Assembly (NCBI GenBank): GCA_030252795.1
Contig: CP127080.1
Span: 207,501-271,500 of the forward strand
DNA length: 64,000 nt
Origin: Porticoccaceae bacterium LTM1
Lineage (GTDB): Bacteria; Pseudomonadota; Gammaproteobacteria; Pseudomonadales; Porticoccaceae
Reading direction: 5' to 3'
Shown one piece after another: positions 1 to 10,073 of the stretch. The stretch's first letter is position 1. Every line of letters starts with the position of its first letter. The translations under genes and the position numbers were made by a program. A model generated the notes under the pieces. That model worked only from the letters and a program-made list of their open reading frames with translations, had not been told where the DNA came from and ran no database searches.

Positions 1-2632
<2,632 letters not shown>

Positions 2633-2788
2633 ATAACTGAAGTTACTGATCAGTGACGTAGGACAAGTAAGTAAGACACGCTTGAACAGAAGCAGAGCAA
2701 CAGAAAAAGACTTAAGAATTTACCACCCTATTTGGAACCGGAAACTGCACTCATCACGAGGTAAGACTAAAACCGATCCAAGCCAGTT

Positions 2789-2907
2789 TGCCTGGCGACC
2801 ATAGAGCATTGGAACCACCTGATCCCATCCCGAACTCAGAAGTGAAACGATGCATCGCCGATGGTAGTGTGGGGTCTCCCCATGTGAGAGTAGGTCATCG
2901 CCAGGCT
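2789..2907 (+). rRNA. 5S ribosomal RNA
   Basis: The ends TGCCTGGCG and CGCCAGGCT pair to form helix I, and the core matches the gammaproteobacterial 5S consensus (CCGAACTCAGAAGTGAAACG, GCCGATGGTAGTGTGGGG). It lies about 155 nt after 23S and is followed at once by a terminator, so it ends the rrn operon. No tRNA follows it. Confidence 0.96.
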
Positions 2908-2914
2908 TTAAATC

Positions 2915-2948
2915 AAAACGCCCTGATTCGAAAGAGTCAGGGCGTTTT
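2915..2948 (+). terminator. Rho-independent terminator of the rrn operon
   Basis: AAAACGCCCTGA (2915-2926) pairs perfectly with TCAGGGCGTTTT (2937-2948) around a 10-nt loop, with a T run at the end. It starts 8 nt after 5S. Confidence 0.9.
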
Positions 2949-3132
2949 ACTTTGTGCCGGGAAAATGTTGGGTGGCTGGCGCTGACCGACGGCAATGGCT
3001 CGCGACGTCCTGTCGCTCGGGCCGCGCCCGTCTCGCGGTGCTCGACGCCCAAACCGGCTTCCTGCCGGTTTGTCGCCAGGCTTTAAATACAAAACCCCAG
3101 TCGCTATGCGGCTGGGGTTTTTTATTTATGGC
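2936..3132 (+). repeat. rrn-tail repeat module, copy A
   Basis: A 197-bp unit repeated at 3289-3485 without indels. It starts inside the right arm of the rrn terminator. It holds a GC-rich block with small hairpins (GCGAC/GTCGC at 3002-3016; AAACCGGC/GCCGGTTT at 3051-3071), a copy of the 5S 3' end (CGCCAGGCTTTAAAT at about 3074-3088) and a second terminator. It looks like a duplicated rrn-operon 3' end rather than a coding element. Confidence 0.85.
3091..3121 (+). terminator. Second rrn-type terminator, in repeat copy A
   Basis: AAAACCCCAG (3091-3100) pairs perfectly with CTGGGGTTTT (3112-3121), and further T residues follow. It sits a few bases after a copy of the 5S 3' end, the same arrangement as the true 5S and its terminator. 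Confidence 0.85.
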
Positions 3133-3288
3133 TTTTTGACTTAGTGTTACGGAAGTCGGGCTCCATGTGACAAATTTGTCGGGAACAAATTTGGGCGCCG
3201 CAGCAACGCGCAGGCGGTCCGCAGGACCGAGGGCCAGGAGGGCCCGAGTCACTGTAGGTCGTGGAAACTTGATGAAGCCCGTTAAGTG

Positions 3289-3485
3289 GTCAGGGCGTTT
3301 TACTTTGTGCCGGGAAAACGTTGGGTGGCTGGCGCTGACCGACGGCAATGGCTCGGGCCCTCCTGGCCCTCGGGCCGCGCCCGTCTCGCGGTGCTCGACG
3401 CCCAAACCGGCTTCCTGCCGGTTTGTCGCCAGGCTTTAAATACAAAACCCCAGTCGCTATGCGGCTCGGGTTTTTTATTTATGGC
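3289..3485 (+). repeat. rrn-tail repeat module, copy B
   Basis: Second copy of the 197-bp module, at a constant offset of 353 bp from copy A. Its terminator stem (near 3444-3474) has one G-to-C change in the right arm (CTCGGG instead of CTGGGG), which weakens the hairpin. The GC-rich stem-loop at 3355-3369 (GGGCC-CTCCT-GGCCC) differs from copy A at paired positions but still pairs. An inverted copy of the same 22 nt lies in the spacer at 3227-3248. Confidence 0.85.
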
Positions 3486-3600
3486 GTTTTACTTTGTGTC
3501 ACAACCTTATCGCTGTCACTCTTCGCGTCGCGAAGCGTCTCTAGCCTTGTCATCGCGAACAGCGTGAAGCGATTCAGAGTCTCCATTTCCATCCACATTC
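3486..3600. repeat. Intergenic palindromes between the rrn tail and the lipoprotein gene
   Basis: Contains a perfect palindrome CTTCGCG-T-CGCGAAG (3521-3535). Near 3549-3584 there is a GTCATCGCGAAC...GTGAAGCGATT stretch that resembles repeats common between genes in proteobacteria. I see no gene here. Confidence 0.5.
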
Positions 3601-3705
3601 AGAGGTTTTAGAAAGCCAACAACTACAGTGTTTCTAAGTAGGATTTAAAAACCTGTGTCTCGCTACAGTCAAAAAACATAGAATGCTCAAAAGCCAGGGG
3701 GATAT

Positions 3706-4959
3706 ATGAATAAAGTTTATAGAAAAATGCTGCTGCTAATCGGTGTTGTATCAGGGTTGGCTGGTTGTGGTGAACAACCAGATAAAAAAACAGTTTTTGA
3801 TCCGGCACACTGGAAAACTAATGTCGAACAACACTGGGCAACGGATACAGAGCAGCAAAGGCTCACGCTTGCATATGAAAAAATGCAGGGAATCGCTGAC
3901 CGATGGCATGAGGATGTTCAGGCATTTGAAAGGAAATGGTTAGTACTTAAAAGCTTTAAAGAGGCAGAAAAACTAATATCGCAGGTTAGTAATGACCTTT
4001 GGTTGCATGCCAAAGCTTCTATGGAAGCCAAAAAAGATTTTGATGATCGTCCTCTTTATTGGGCGCGACTCGGTTATATCTGGGTGATAAAAAATGCACA
4101 ACCACAATTTGAGCTGACAGAAAAAGAAATATATCAGCTGGAAGAGATATTTGAGTCTGCAAGTCGTGGGCGTGCAGATCTTGAATACACGTCTGATGCC
4201 CCGCTGAAAATATTGATTACAGGCTTTGACCCGTTTTTACTTGATCGAAATATCCTTCAGGGTAACCCATCTGGAATTGCTGCTCTTGCTCTCGATGGCA
4301 AGGTGATAGAGTTTAATGGTCAGAAAGCAGAAATAAATGCGGTCACGTTTCCAGTAAGGTACGAAGACTTTGATCTGGGAGAGGTCGAAAGCCTGTTAGG
4401 GCCATATTACGAAAATGACTCGGTAGACATGGTAGTAACGATCAGTCAGGGGCGTACTGATTTTGATCTGGAGCGTTTTCCTGGTCGTCGTAGAAGCGCA
4501 ACTGCCCCTGATAACCTGAATATATACGCCGCTGCAAGTAGTAAAAACCCAATACCAGGTCTTTTGGGTGGGAAAGAAATTGCTGGGCCGGAATTTGTTG
4601 AATTCAGCTTGCCAGTTGAACTCATGCAACAAGCAACTGGCTCATATGCTATCAACGATAACCGTAAGGTTACGTATTTGGAGCAAGGCAGTTCTGAGGA
4701 TGGTGCCAAAGAGCCCGTGACTACAGAGGCTGGCCATTTAACGGAACTCGCTGACAAAATAGCCGTTAGTGGTAGTGGTGGAGGCTATTTATCCAATGAA
4801 ATATCCTATCGCAGCATTCGACTTCGCAATGAATTGGATTCTTCGATCCCTACAGGCCATATTCATACTCCGAAACCGGAAGCGTTTACACCAGAGATTA
4901 TTGAACCCATGGTTGAACAAATCGAAGCGATGCTGAAAAACGCATTGCCGGCGCTCTGA
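3706..4959 (+). CDS. Lipoprotein with a pyroglutamyl-peptidase-I-like (C15) domain, nucleophile Cys replaced by Ser
   Basis: 417 aa. A lipoprotein signal peptide with lipobox LAGC (residues 18-21) predicts anchoring in the envelope. Residues about 30-165 are an unrecognised charged, helical region. From residue 168 the protein resembles peptidase C15: ITGFDPF (171-177), NPSG (187-190), FPVRYE (215-220), a Gln-Gly-Arg stretch ending in ERF (about 248-258, equivalent to the catalytic-Glu region) and GHIHTP (384-389, the catalytic His). Where the family has its Cys, this protein reads YLSNE, with Ser at 363. The only Cys is the lipidated C21. The start is supported by an upstream AGGGGGAT. The stop overlaps the next gene by one base (TGATG), so the two are probably cotranscribed. 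It may be a Ser variant, a binding protein or an inactive relative; the substrate is unknown. Confidence 0.75.
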   Translation: MNKVYRKMLLLIGVVSGLAGCGEQPDKKTVFDPAHWKTNVEQHWATDTEQQRLTLAYEKMQGIADRWHEDVQAFERKWLVLKSFKEAEKLISQVSNDLWLHAKASMEAKKDFDDRPLYWARLGYIWVIKNAQPQFELTEKEIYQLEEIFESASRGRADLEYTSDAPLKILITGFDPFLLDRNILQGNPSGIAALALDGKVIEFNGQKAEINAVTFPVRYEDFDLGEVESLLGPYYENDSVDMVVTISQGRTDFDLERFPGRRRSATAPDNLNIYAAASSKNPIPGLLGGKEIAGPEFVEFSLPVELMQQATGSYAINDNRKVTYLEQGSSEDGAKEPVTTEAGHLTELADKIAVSGSGGGYLSNEISYRSIRLRNELDSSIPTGHIHTPKPEAFTPEIIEPMVEQIEAMLKNALPAL

Positions 4960-5768
4960 TGGAAGTCTATTTACTTTATTTGGCTCTAGGGCTACTGGCC
5001 GGGTTTGTTGGGGGCCTGTTCGGTTTGGGTGGCGGAGTAATCATCGTTCCGCTGCTCATTATCGCATTTAGTGCCCAGCAGTTTGATCCTGCGGTATTGA
5101 CCCATCTGGCGATAGGCACTTCGCTGGCGACCATTGTGGTGACATCTATTAACGCCACTTGGGTTCATCATCGACGCCAGGCTGTAGAGTGGGGTGTTTT
5201 TAAAAAACTTGCTCCGGGCATTGCTGTAGGGGCGCTTGCAGGTGGTTTGGTGGCTTCCTATTTATCAGGAGTAATATTGCAGCTGGTGTTTGGTGTGCTC
5301 ATGGTTGCAGTTGCAATGCAGGCAGGCTTTGGTGTTAAGCCACATGCCCATCGAGAAGTGCCTGGTTGGCTTGGTAATTCCTTTGCTGGCACATCTTTTG
5401 GCATGTTGTCGGCGATCTTTGGGATTGGTGGTGGGTCTCTTACAACACCATATTTGTTGTGGTGCAATGTGCCGATACATAGAGCGATTGCAACCAGTGC
5501 CGCATGCGGTTTGCCTATTGGCTTGTTTGCTGCAATGAGCTTTATGGTGGCGGGCTGGGAAGAAGAGCTGCCAGTCGGATCGTTGGGCTTTATCTATCTC
5601 CCAGCTCTGCTTGGCATATCATTGGCCGCTATGATCAGTGTGCGTTGGGGTGCGGCCCTTGCTCACCGTTTACCTGGGGCTACTCTTAAGCGTTGGTTTG
5701 CGCTGGTTATTTTTGCTTTAGGTGTACGATTTATCTGGATCAATTTAGTTGAGCTTTGGGGTGGGTAA
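4959..5768 (+). CDS. TSUP (TauE/SafE-like) family membrane permease
   Basis: 269 aa, almost entirely hydrophobic, with about eight predicted membrane segments in two halves. Each half opens with the glycine-rich motif of the family: GLFGLGGGVIIVP near residue 20 and SAIFGIGGGSLTTPYLL near residue 148. The TSUP family (formerly DUF81) exports or imports sulfite, sulfonates and similar organic anions across the inner membrane; the substrate here cannot be read from sequence. The start overlaps the upstream lipoprotein gene and the stop overlaps birA by one base, giving a tight operon. The pairing with a peptidase-like lipoprotein is unusual and unexplained. Confidence 0.85.
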   Translation: MEVYLLYLALGLLAGFVGGLFGLGGGVIIVPLLIIAFSAQQFDPAVLTHLAIGTSLATIVVTSINATWVHHRRQAVEWGVFKKLAPGIAVGALAGGLVASYLSGVILQLVFGVLMVAVAMQAGFGVKPHAHREVPGWLGNSFAGTSFGMLSAIFGIGGGSLTTPYLLWCNVPIHRAIATSAACGLPIGLFAAMSFMVAGWEEELPVGSLGFIYLPALLGISLAAMISVRWGAALAHRLPGATLKRWFALVIFALGVRFIWINLVELWGG

Positions 5769-6748
5769 TGTCAGATCTGACGAATAACCTGATTTCGATT
5801 TTGGCAGATGGTGAGTTCCACTCCGGTGAGGAGCTGGGAGAGCGGCTGAGTGTAACCAGGACGGCAATCTGGAAGCAGATCCAAAAGTTGTCGGAGTGGT
5901 CTTTGGTTATCGAAAGTATCAAGGGGCGTGGCTATCGTATAGCTGGCGGGCTTGAACTTTTGGATAAGGCGAAAATTGAAAACAGCATTTCTGAAAAAAA
6001 TCACTCTCTTATTTCGAAGCTTGAAATTTTGCAGGCGGTGGATTCAACCAATACGCTTGCCAAACAACACGCAGAACGAGGTAATGCTTCGGGTTTGGTG
6101 GTCTTGGCTGAAAGACAGACAGCGGGACGTGGTCGGCGCGGTCGCACGTGGGTGAGTCCCTTTGCACGTAACATTTATTTGTCGGTTGTCTGGGGTTTTG
6201 ATGGTGGTGCAGCTTCACTGGAAGGTTTAAGTCTTGCGGTTGGTGTGGCGGTAAAGCGAGCTGTAGAAACCTGTGGTTTAAAAGGTGTTTCATTGAAGTG
6301 GCCTAATGATGTACTTGTTGGGCAAAGTAAGTTGGGCGGGATTCTGTTGGAAATGACTGGTGATCCTGCGGGCTTTTGCCAGGTTGTTGTGGGTGTGGGT
6401 CTTAATGTGGCTATGCCCATGGAGGGTGCCGAAGAAATTACCCAGCGGTGGACAGACCTTCAGAAGGCGGGCGGAAATACGCTTTCGAGAAATGAAGTGG
6501 CTTCAGTTTTATTAAACGAACTGCTGGCATTGTTGGATGATTATCAGTCTGTTGGCTTTGAGAAATATCGTGAAGAGTGGCAGGCCAGTGATGCGTTTAA
6601 AGACCAGTCCGTGAAATTGGTAACGCCAAATCAGGAAGTTACTGGTATCGCAAGAGGAGTAGCTGAAAATGGTGCTTTGCGGTTGGAGGTGGGTGGTGAA
6701 GTTAGAAGCTTCAACGGCGGTGAGATCAGTCTGAGGGGGGCTGGTTGA
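5768..6748 (+). CDS. birA: Bifunctional biotin-protein ligase / biotin operon repressor BirA
   Basis: 326 aa. An N-terminal winged helix (about residues 5-60, with TRTAIWKQI as recognition helix) is followed by the biotin ligase domain: GRGRRGRTW at 120-128 (biotinyl-5'-AMP loop), KWPND at 177-181, and a small C-terminal domain. It activates biotin with ATP and attaches it to the acetyl-CoA carboxylase carrier protein; bio-AMP-bound BirA represses biotin genes. I chose the ATG at 5768, overlapping the previous stop (TAATG), over an in-frame ATG 12 nt upstream inside the permease gene. It overlaps coaX by one base. Confidence 0.95.
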   Translation: MSDLTNNLISILADGEFHSGEELGERLSVTRTAIWKQIQKLSEWSLVIESIKGRGYRIAGGLELLDKAKIENSISEKNHSLISKLEILQAVDSTNTLAKQHAERGNASGLVVLAERQTAGRGRRGRTWVSPFARNIYLSVVWGFDGGAASLEGLSLAVGVAVKRAVETCGLKGVSLKWPNDVLVGQSKLGGILLEMTGDPAGFCQVVVGVGLNVAMPMEGAEEITQRWTDLQKAGGNTLSRNEVASVLLNELLALLDDYQSVGFEKYREEWQASDAFKDQSVKLVTPNQEVTGIARGVAENGALRLEVGGEVRSFNGGEISLRGAG

Positions 6749-7452
6749 TGGCCATATTGGATATCGATATTGGCAATACTCGAATTAAATGGCGCTGCGC
6801 AAAACGTTATGGCGCTTTGGCGCATAAGGACTCATTGCAATTGATTAACCAGCATTTGGCGGGGCCGCCTGAAAGGGTTCGCGTTGCTAACGTTGCTGGA
6901 GAAGAGATTGCCGAAAAAATATCAGCCTGGGTTTTTGCGAGCTGGGCAATTGAGGCGGAATTTGCTCGTGTGGAATCCATTGCGGCGGGCGTAAGTTGTG
7001 GTTACGAGGATCCAACGCAACTTGGTGTAGATCGCTGGTTGGCAATTTTGGCGGCATATCAAAAGTGGCCCGGCAACTTAGTGGTGGTCAGTGCGGGAAG
7101 TGCGCTCACAGCTGATCTGTTGACTGCAAGCGGCCAGCATTTGGGTGGTTACATTGTTCCGGGTTTGGAATTGCAGCGCAGCGCACTGTTTGAGGGGACT
7201 GATCAGGTTAAAGTGCCATCCGAATGGGATCAGTCTGACCTCGGGGCTGCCTCAAATACACTTCAGGCTGTTAATCGCGGTTGCATTCATTCTCTGTTGG
7301 GTGTGATTGAGGCGGCCTCCAATCAACTTGCTGAGCCTCTCGTGGTTTTGGGGGGTGGAGACGCAGGGGTTCTGGAGCCGCATATAAAAGATAGGTCAGT
7401 GATAGTTGCTCCGGGGTTGGTGCTGGAAGGGTTGGATATTTTACTGCCATAA
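6748..7452 (+). CDS. coaX: Type III pantothenate kinase CoaX
   Basis: 234 aa. Family motifs in order: DIGNTRIKW (about 5-13, phosphate-binding loop), GVDRWLAI near 89 (the GxDR motif), and SAGSALTADLL near 112. It phosphorylates pantothenate, the first step of coenzyme A synthesis, and is of the feedback-insensitive ASKHA-fold type. birA followed by coaX is a standard pseudomonad arrangement. The start is the ATG in the TGATG overlap with birA; the in-frame TTG three bases earlier is less likely. Confidence 0.93.
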   Translation: MAILDIDIGNTRIKWRCAKRYGALAHKDSLQLINQHLAGPPERVRVANVAGEEIAEKISAWVFASWAIEAEFARVESIAAGVSCGYEDPTQLGVDRWLAILAAYQKWPGNLVVVSAGSALTADLLTASGQHLGGYIVPGLELQRSALFEGTDQVKVPSEWDQSDLGAASNTLQAVNRGCIHSLLGVIEAASNQLAEPLVVLGGGDAGVLEPHIKDRSVIVAPGLVLEGLDILLP

Positions 7453-7461
7453 GGTGATTGG

Positions 7462-8148
7462 ATGCGTTGGTTGTTGCTGACACTGTTGATGTGTAACGGC
7501 GTGATGGCCTATTGGTTGTCGGGGCAGCAAGAGCAGCGTCAAGAGCGGTTCAAGGCAGCGCCTGTAAGTTCTGAAAAACAGCTGATGCTGGTTTCTGAGC
7601 GGCCTGCTCATCCTGAGCCGTTGGATGATATGGTGCGGCACCGTGCAGACGTCGTTGCTCAAAAGTGCCTGCTTATCGGTCCAATCCTGAGTCAGGACTC
7701 GGCCAATGATCTCTATGTTGGCATGAGGGCCGCCGGTCTAGCGGTAGAATTTTGGCAGAAAGAGCGTGAGATGGAGGCCGGGTATTGGGTCTACTTGCCT
7801 CCATATGAAAGCCGTGAATTGGCACAGCGCAGGCTAAATCGATTATTAAGTGATGGTATAGATAGCTTCATATTTGGTGAGGGTGAGCTGGTTAATGGCA
7901 TTTCACTGGGTATTTACAGTAGTAGTGATAATGCCAGTTCCAGAAAGCAGGCGCTGGAGCGGCGCGGTATACGCCCGCAAGTCAGGCTGGCAACCAAGAC
8001 GGTGGTAGAGTACTGGTTGCAATTTCCGGCAATAGACCGGGCTTTACTGGCTTCAAAGTTCTGGTCAGATCTGGCTGAAGTGGCACCAAATGCAGAAATT
8101 TCAGAAAAAAGCTGCGAGCCTGTTGCGTCTGGTCCCGACTTCCCCTAG
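7462..8148 (+). CDS. Membrane-anchored SPOR-like domain protein
   Basis: 228 aa. An N-terminal hydrophobic segment (about residues 2-20) is followed by a linker and, at about 70-140, a pattern like the SPOR peptidoglycan-binding fold (CLLIGPI, then a YWVYLPPYESRELAQRRL segment). Pseudomonads carry a SPOR protein in the same place after coaX. SPOR domains bind glycan strands lacking stem peptides, so a septal or envelope role is likely, but this is weaker than the family call. Its last codons overlap the promoter of the downstream tRNA operon. Confidence 0.65.
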   Translation: MRWLLLTLLMCNGVMAYWLSGQQEQRQERFKAAPVSSEKQLMLVSERPAHPEPLDDMVRHRADVVAQKCLLIGPILSQDSANDLYVGMRAAGLAVEFWQKEREMEAGYWVYLPPYESRELAQRRLNRLLSDGIDSFIFGEGELVNGISLGIYSSSDNASSRKQALERRGIRPQVRLATKTVVEYWLQFPAIDRALLASKFWSDLAEVAPNAEISEKSCEPVASGPDFP

Positions 8149-8151
8149 AAT
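8123..8151 (+). promoter_or_regulatory. Sigma-70 promoter of the tRNA operon
   Basis: TTGCGT (8123-8128), a 17-nt spacer and TAGAAT (8146-8151), followed by a GC-rich discriminator (CCCGCCTCC) of the type found on stringently controlled stable-RNA promoters. The first tRNA begins about 40 nt downstream. The element overlaps the 3' end of the SPOR gene. Confidence 0.75.
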
Positions 8152-8191
8152 CCCGCCTCCGCTGTATTGAGATGTCTTCAACACAGTCCGA

Positions 8192-8267
8192 GCTGGTGTA
8201 GCTCAGTTGGCAGAGCAGCTGACTTGTAATCAGCAGGTCGTAGGTTCGACTCCTATCACCAGCTCCA
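8192..8267 (+). tRNA. tRNA-Thr (anticodon TGT)
   Basis: Cloverleaf with acceptor GCTGGTG/CACCAGC, anticodon loop CTTGTAA, T-loop GGTTCGACTCC and an encoded CCA end. First of four clustered tRNAs. Confidence 0.96.
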
Positions 8268-8338
8268 TTTTTTTGCCTCTTGTTGGCCTTTTGAAGTTGA
8301 CAAGGGTGGGTCTGCAAAGTAAATTGCACGGCCTTTTC

Positions 8339-8422
8339 GCAGGGGTTCCCGAGTGGCCAAAGGGATCAGACTGTAAATCTGACGCGAAAGCTTCGGTGGT
8401 TCGAATCCACCCCCCTGCACCA
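8339..8422 (+). tRNA. tRNA-Tyr (anticodon GTA)
   Basis: Class II tRNA with a long variable arm, acceptor GCAGGGG/CCCCTGC, anticodon loop CTGTAAA and an encoded CCA end. Confidence 0.96.
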
Positions 8423-8523
8423 TTATTTAGGCATTGCAGCAATGAGCTTGCTGTAGGGCCAGAGGCGGAGCCTCCAAGCTTGACCTCGTTGCACGCGGAA
8501 GCGCGGCGAAAAAGAGAGTTCAA

Positions 8524-8597
8524 GCGGGTATAGTTCAGTGGTAGAACGTCAGCCTTCCAAGCTGAATATGCGGGTTCGATTCCCGCTACCCGCTCCA
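8524..8597 (+). tRNA. tRNA-Gly (anticodon TCC)
   Basis: Acceptor GCGGGTA/TACCCGC, anticodon loop CTTCCAA, encoded CCA end. Confidence 0.96.
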
Positions 8598-8630
8598 GTT
8601 TTACCCGGTGTGGGACTGGTAATGGTTTAC

Positions 8631-8706
8631 GCTCTTGTAGCTCAGTTGGTAGAGCACACCCTTGGTAAGGGTGAGGTCGGCAGTTCAAATCTGCTCAAGA
8701 GCTCCA
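8631..8706 (+). tRNA. tRNA-Thr (anticodon GGT)
   Basis: Acceptor GCTCTTG/CAAGAGC, anticodon loop TTGGTAA, encoded CCA end. In E. coli and many relatives a tuf gene follows this tRNA; here a terminator does. Confidence 0.96.
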
Positions 8707-8716
8707 GATTATTCCC

Positions 8717-8745
8717 CGGAGCATAGCGCTCCGAGGGAGTTTTTT
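8717..8745 (+). terminator. Terminator of the four-tRNA cluster
   Basis: CGGAGC (8717-8722) pairs with GCTCCG (8728-8733), and six T residues follow at 8740-8745 after a short GA-rich stretch. It separates the tRNA cluster from the tRNA-Trp/secE/nusG unit. Confidence 0.65.
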
Positions 8746-8765
8746 GGCAGTTAAAAAATGATCGC

Positions 8766-8802
8766 GAGGGAGTGTAAGTGCTTACTTTCAGTGATCTCCC
8801 TC
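8766..8802. other. Nested inverted repeat upstream of tRNA-Trp
   Basis: GAGGGAG (8766-8772) pairs with CTCCCTC (8796-8802) and encloses GTAAG-TG-CTTAC (8774-8785). There is no T run, so it is not an obvious terminator. It lies where a tuf gene would be expected. Confidence 0.5.
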
Positions 8803-8875
8803 AGGAAAAGCGTTTGGTAATTTAAGATAGCCGCAGACTATCACCAAATGCAGGCTGGAAAGCCACGATTTCTGC

Positions 8876-8951
8876 AGGCCAGTAGTTCAATTGGTAGAGC
8901 ACCGGTCTCCAAAACCGGCTGTTGGGGGTTCGAGTCCCTCCTGGCCTGCCA
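8876..8951 (+). tRNA. tRNA-Trp (anticodon CCA)
   Basis: Acceptor AGGCCAG/CTGGCCT, anticodon loop CTCCAAA, encoded CCA end. Directly precedes secE. Confidence 0.96.
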
Positions 8952-8986
8952 TCTATTAACCCGATATCAGAGTGGCAACTGTATAC

Positions 8987-9355
8987 ATGAGTGCTGTAAC
9001 CGAAGAGAGTCGTTATCGCCTGGATGGATTGAAGTGGCTGTTGGTCGCGCTGCTGGTAGCTGGTGCGGTTTATGGTAACCATCACTTTGGTGCTGAGCCG
9101 TTTCTGTATCGTCTGCTGGGTGTGCTGGCTGCTATTGGTGTGGCGCTGGTAATTGCTTTGAGGACTGCCAAGGGTGCGGATTTCTGGGCTCTTGTGAAGG
9201 GTGCCCAGGTAGAGGCTCGCAAGGTTGTATGGCCGACTCGCCAAGAGCGTAATCAAATCACTTTGATGGTTGTTGTTGTGGTCATCGTGATGGCTCTGAT
9301 CCTGTGGGGTCTGGACGCGCTGTTCGGCTGGATTGCTGCACTCATTATCGGATAA
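8987..9355 (+). CDS. secE: Preprotein translocase subunit SecE
   Basis: 122 aa. Three membrane segments (about 17-35, 42-60 and 90-117) with the conserved cytoplasmic stretch EARKVVWPTRQE before the last one, which is the essential part that clamps SecY. It works with SecY (35487-36797) and SecG in the inner membrane. I chose the ATG at 8987 (MSAVTEES) over an in-frame GTG 15 nt upstream. nusG follows 10 nt downstream. Confidence 0.95.
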   Translation: MSAVTEESRYRLDGLKWLLVALLVAGAVYGNHHFGAEPFLYRLLGVLAAIGVALVIALRTAKGADFWALVKGAQVEARKVVWPTRQERNQITLMVVVVVIVMALILWGLDALFGWIAALIIG

Positions 9356-9365
9356 GGGTTGACCA

Positions 9366-9899
9366 ATGGCTAAGCGCTGGTACGTAGTACACGCCTATTC
9401 AGGCTTTGAAAAGAAAGTCGCCAGTTCGCTGAAAGAGCGTATTGAGCTGCACGGCATGCAGGATCTGTTCGGTGAGGTTCTGGTGCCTTCCGAAGAAGTT
9501 ATTGAAATGCGTGGTGGTCAGAAGCGTAAGAGTGAGCGTAAATTTTTCCCGGGCTACGTTTTGGTCCAGATGGAGCTCACTGACGAAACCTGGCACCTGG
9601 TGAAAGAAACTCCGCGAGTAATGGGCTTTATTGGTGGTAAGGCTGATAAGCCAGCGCCGATTACCGAGCGTGAAGCGGAAATCATTCTGCAGCGTATGCA
9701 TGACTCGGAAGACAAACCGAAACCTAAGACCATGTTTGAGCCAGGTGAAGTGGTTCGCGTAATTGATGGTCCGTTTAATGATTTCAACGGCGTGGTTGAG
9801 GAAGTCAACTACGAGAAAAGCCGACTGCATGTGGCGGTGTCGATCTTTGGTCGCACTACACCGGTTGAGCTGGAATTTACTCAGGTAGAAAAAACCTGA
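9366..9899 (+). CDS. nusG: Transcription termination/antitermination factor NusG
   Basis: 177 aa, normal length. The NGN domain (about 1-115, beginning [16 protein letters not shown]) binds RNA polymerase, and the C-terminal KOW domain (about 125-177, [17 protein letters not shown]) contacts Rho or ribosomal protein S10. It couples transcription and translation, and its gene follows secE as in most gammaproteobacteria. Confidence 0.97.
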   Translation: MAKRWYVVHAYSGFEKKVASSLKERIELHGMQDLFGEVLVPSEEVIEMRGGQKRKSERKFFPGYVLVQMELTDETWHLVKETPRVMGFIGGKADKPAPITEREAEIILQRMHDSEDKPKPKTMFEPGEVVRVIDGPFNDFNGVVEEVNYEKSRLHVAVSIFGRTTPVELEFTQVEKT

Positions 9900-10018
9900 T
9901 CACATGGCCTTTGGTGTAGTGCCGAAGGCGTTTGTGTACTAGATTTTTAACGGCTCCGTCAAATGGTTGGCGGGGCGGGGAGCCTGTGACGGCTCTATTT
10001 TGCGTTGTGGTCTGCAAA

Positions 10019-10073
10019 TTTGCAGCCTTGTGAGATAGGCCCGAGGCGTTAACCACCCATCTGGAGTGTAACG
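10019..10073 (+). promoter_or_regulatory. Candidate L1-binding leader of rplK-rplA
   Basis: The mRNA just upstream of rplK carries GTGAGATAGGCCCGAGGC (10030-10047), which resembles the L1 site of the 23S rRNA in this window (1840-1857): the core GATAGG, three variable bases, then GAG are shared. In E. coli L1 represses this operon by binding a leader that mimics its rRNA target. The match is short, so the assignment is tentative. Confidence 0.45.

Noticed and set aside
2788-3611. Several short plus-strand frames across 5S and the rrn-tail repeats
   Set aside because: They exist in both repeat copies only because the DNA is duplicated, and they run through terminators.
8774-8790. 12-base match (CTTACTTTCAGT) between the tRNA-Thr/tRNA-Trp gap and 23S near position 322
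   Set aside because: A match of this length is expected by chance given the amount of sequence compared, and no structure or flanking similarity supports it, unlike the rplC leader.
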